The notes under the pieces: generated by a model
Database searches by the model: none
What the model saw: only the letters and a program-made list of their open reading frames with translations
Told to the model about the DNA's origin: nothing
Program-made: the position numbers and the translations under genes
Source of the DNA: Planctomycetota bacterium
Lineage (GTDB): Bacteria; Planctomycetota; UBA1135; GCA-002686595
Length of the DNA stretch: 64,000 nt
Direction: 5' to 3'
Assembly: GCA_016795325.1 (NCBI GenBank)
Contig: JAEUHY010000060.1
Coordinates: 62,001 to 126,000 of the forward strand
Part shown: positions 63,136 to 64,000 of the stretch, piece by piece
Position numbering within the stretch: the first letter of the stretch is position 1
How the letters are laid out: every line of letters begins with the position of its first letter

Positions 63136-64000
63136 CTACTGCTTGGCGCGCGGCCAAGCCACGACGCGCAGGCTGTGGATGCGGAGTTTGCCGACGCGCG
63201 CGGGGCTCGCCGCGAGTTCGACGCGCGCGTAGCGGCCCGGCGGCAGGCTCAACACGCTGAAGCGGTACTCGTCGGGCGCGCTCGAGAGCGCCAGCGCGTT
63301 CTGCTGGGCGAGTGCAGTGTCCGGACCAGAAGCGAGCACGTGTGCGGCCTCGAGCGACTCGCTCGCGGCCTCGACCACCAGCGCGTACTCGCGCTCGGAG
63401 TCGCTCAAGTCCCACTCCACGGCGCGCGTGATGCTCCCGGGCGCGGCCTTGAAGGTCGCCACGAGGTCGCGCCCGCGCTTGACCAAGCGATCCACCGACG
63501 GCGAATGCGTCCAACCGTCGCGCGGATCGACGAAATCCTCGGCGAAACGCACTTCGTAGAGCGGAGCGGCAGGCTGGCGCAACTCGAGCTCGTCGAGCGG
63601 ACCGGGCTCGGCCTCGCCGAGTTCGCAGCCGAGCAACGCATCGAGCCAGTGCAGGTCGGCGTCCGCCGCGCGCTCTTCGCCGCCGAGCAGCGCGCGAGCG
63701 ATGGTGTGTTTTGCCTGGTCTTCCACCAGGTGCGTCACCTTGCTGCCCTCGATCGAGCTGAGCACGACCACCGGCCACCCGGCCTCGCCGTAGCGCCAGT
63801 TCTTCTTGTTGGCGTGGATGCCCGTCGGCCCGCCTTCGATGCGCGTGCGCACGATCCATGGCTCGGAGCGGTCCTTGATCTCGATCCCCTTGTTGCAGCG
63901 TTGGATCGTGTTGTTCAGCACGATCGGACGGCTGTCCTCGCCGACCGAGAGGCCCTTGTCGCCCGAGTCGAGGATCGTGTTGCCGACGACGCGCGGCCAG
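63136..64000 (-). CDS. Right-handed beta-helix protein, 3' part (5' end beyond window)
   Basis: The frame is open to the end of the window; at least 288 residues are visible. The part nearest the window edge reads NTILDSGDKGLSVGEDSRPI and NNTIQRCNKGIEIKDRSEP, typical parallel-beta-helix turns. A following beta-rich, Arg/Glu-rich domain includes a carbohydrate-binding-like region (PPGRYARVELAASPARVG). An alternative internal GTG at 63921 is not a start. It is the likely upstream member of the GT4 operon; function of such proteins is often glycan cleavage or surface binding, not decided here. Confidence 0.65.
   Translation of the reverse strand, partial: WPRVVGNTILDSGDKGLSVGEDSRPIVLNNTIQRCNKGIEIKDRSEPWIVRTRIEGGPTGIHANKKNWRYGEAGWPVVVLSSIEGSKVTHLVEDQAKHTIARALLGGEERAADADLHWLDALLGCELGEAEPGPLDELELRQPAAPLYEVRFAEDFVDPRDGWTHSPSVDRLVKRGRDLVATFKAAPGSITRAVEWDLSDSEREYALVVEAASESLEAAHVLASGPDTALAQQNALALSSAPDEYRFSVLSLPPGRYARVELAASPARVGKLRIHSLRVVAWPRAKQ

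Noticed and set aside
1..64000. tRNA or rRNA genes
   Set aside because: No cloverleaf or rRNA segment was recognised on reading; a tRNAscan run would settle it.

Overview
This is a compact, very G+C-rich bacterial chromosome segment (about 70% G+C by eye). GTG and TTG starts are common, and the reverse frames are full of long spurious open frames. The secreted proteins suggest a planctomycete of a deep-branching group: a 37772-39043 protein with an SdrD-B-like domain, a 23657-25840 protein with MopE-type Asp/Cys repeats, and a shared Cys-rich C-terminal domain in the 20284 and 23657 products. That placement rests on recalled family distributions and is an inference. No tRNA, rRNA, CRISPR array or complete insertion sequence was found.

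Layout. 1-8217: end of a SurA/PpiD-like foldase, a histidine kinase/OmpR regulator pair, a SanA-like protein, an AraC regulator, a DUF3313 lipoprotein with a DUF4386 membrane protein, and an HhH-GPD DNA glycosylase. 8218-8754: a gene-free divergent region holding about 2.5 copies of a 157-bp tandem repeat. 8755-18241: a YfhO-like membrane protein, a radical SAM protein, an O-antigen-ligase-like TPR protein, the ribH-nusB-ftsY operon, and glgC. 18413-21282: two secreted proteins flanking a decayed partial duplicate. 21402-34616: an unusual cluster of four ATP-grasp ligases, two alpha/beta-hydrolase esterases, an S51 (cyanophycinase-like) peptidase homologue, glgA and a methyltransferase, interrupted by a MopE-type secreted protein. 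34748-45972: a COG2509-type flavoprotein, panB, a MITE-like palindromic element, a secreted SdrD-B protein with a strong terminator, an S1-domain protein, asd-lysC, an SDR enzyme, a YtcJ-like amidohydrolase and an OsmC protein. 46096-51066: an unknown secreted protein, a cobalamin riboswitch controlling a btuF-btuC-btuD-like ABC transporter, and a lipoprotein cytochrome c. 51212-64000: a sulfatase-like membrane enzyme, a histidine phosphatase, and a surface-polysaccharide locus (two GT2, a Wzx-type flippase, a GT39-like enzyme, a polysaccharide deacetylase, two GT4, a beta-helix protein) that also contains two small membrane proteins built from one repeated domain.

The most interesting candidate is the ATP-grasp/esterase/S51-peptidase cluster around glgA. 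Three of its ligases are clearly paralogous, and the gene set suggests stepwise amide-bond formation plus dedicated hydrolases. The product cannot be read from the sequence. Other points of interest are the 157-bp repeats, the 165-bp CTAG-bounded inverted-repeat element abutting panB, the decayed paralogue, and the shared secretory C-terminal domain.
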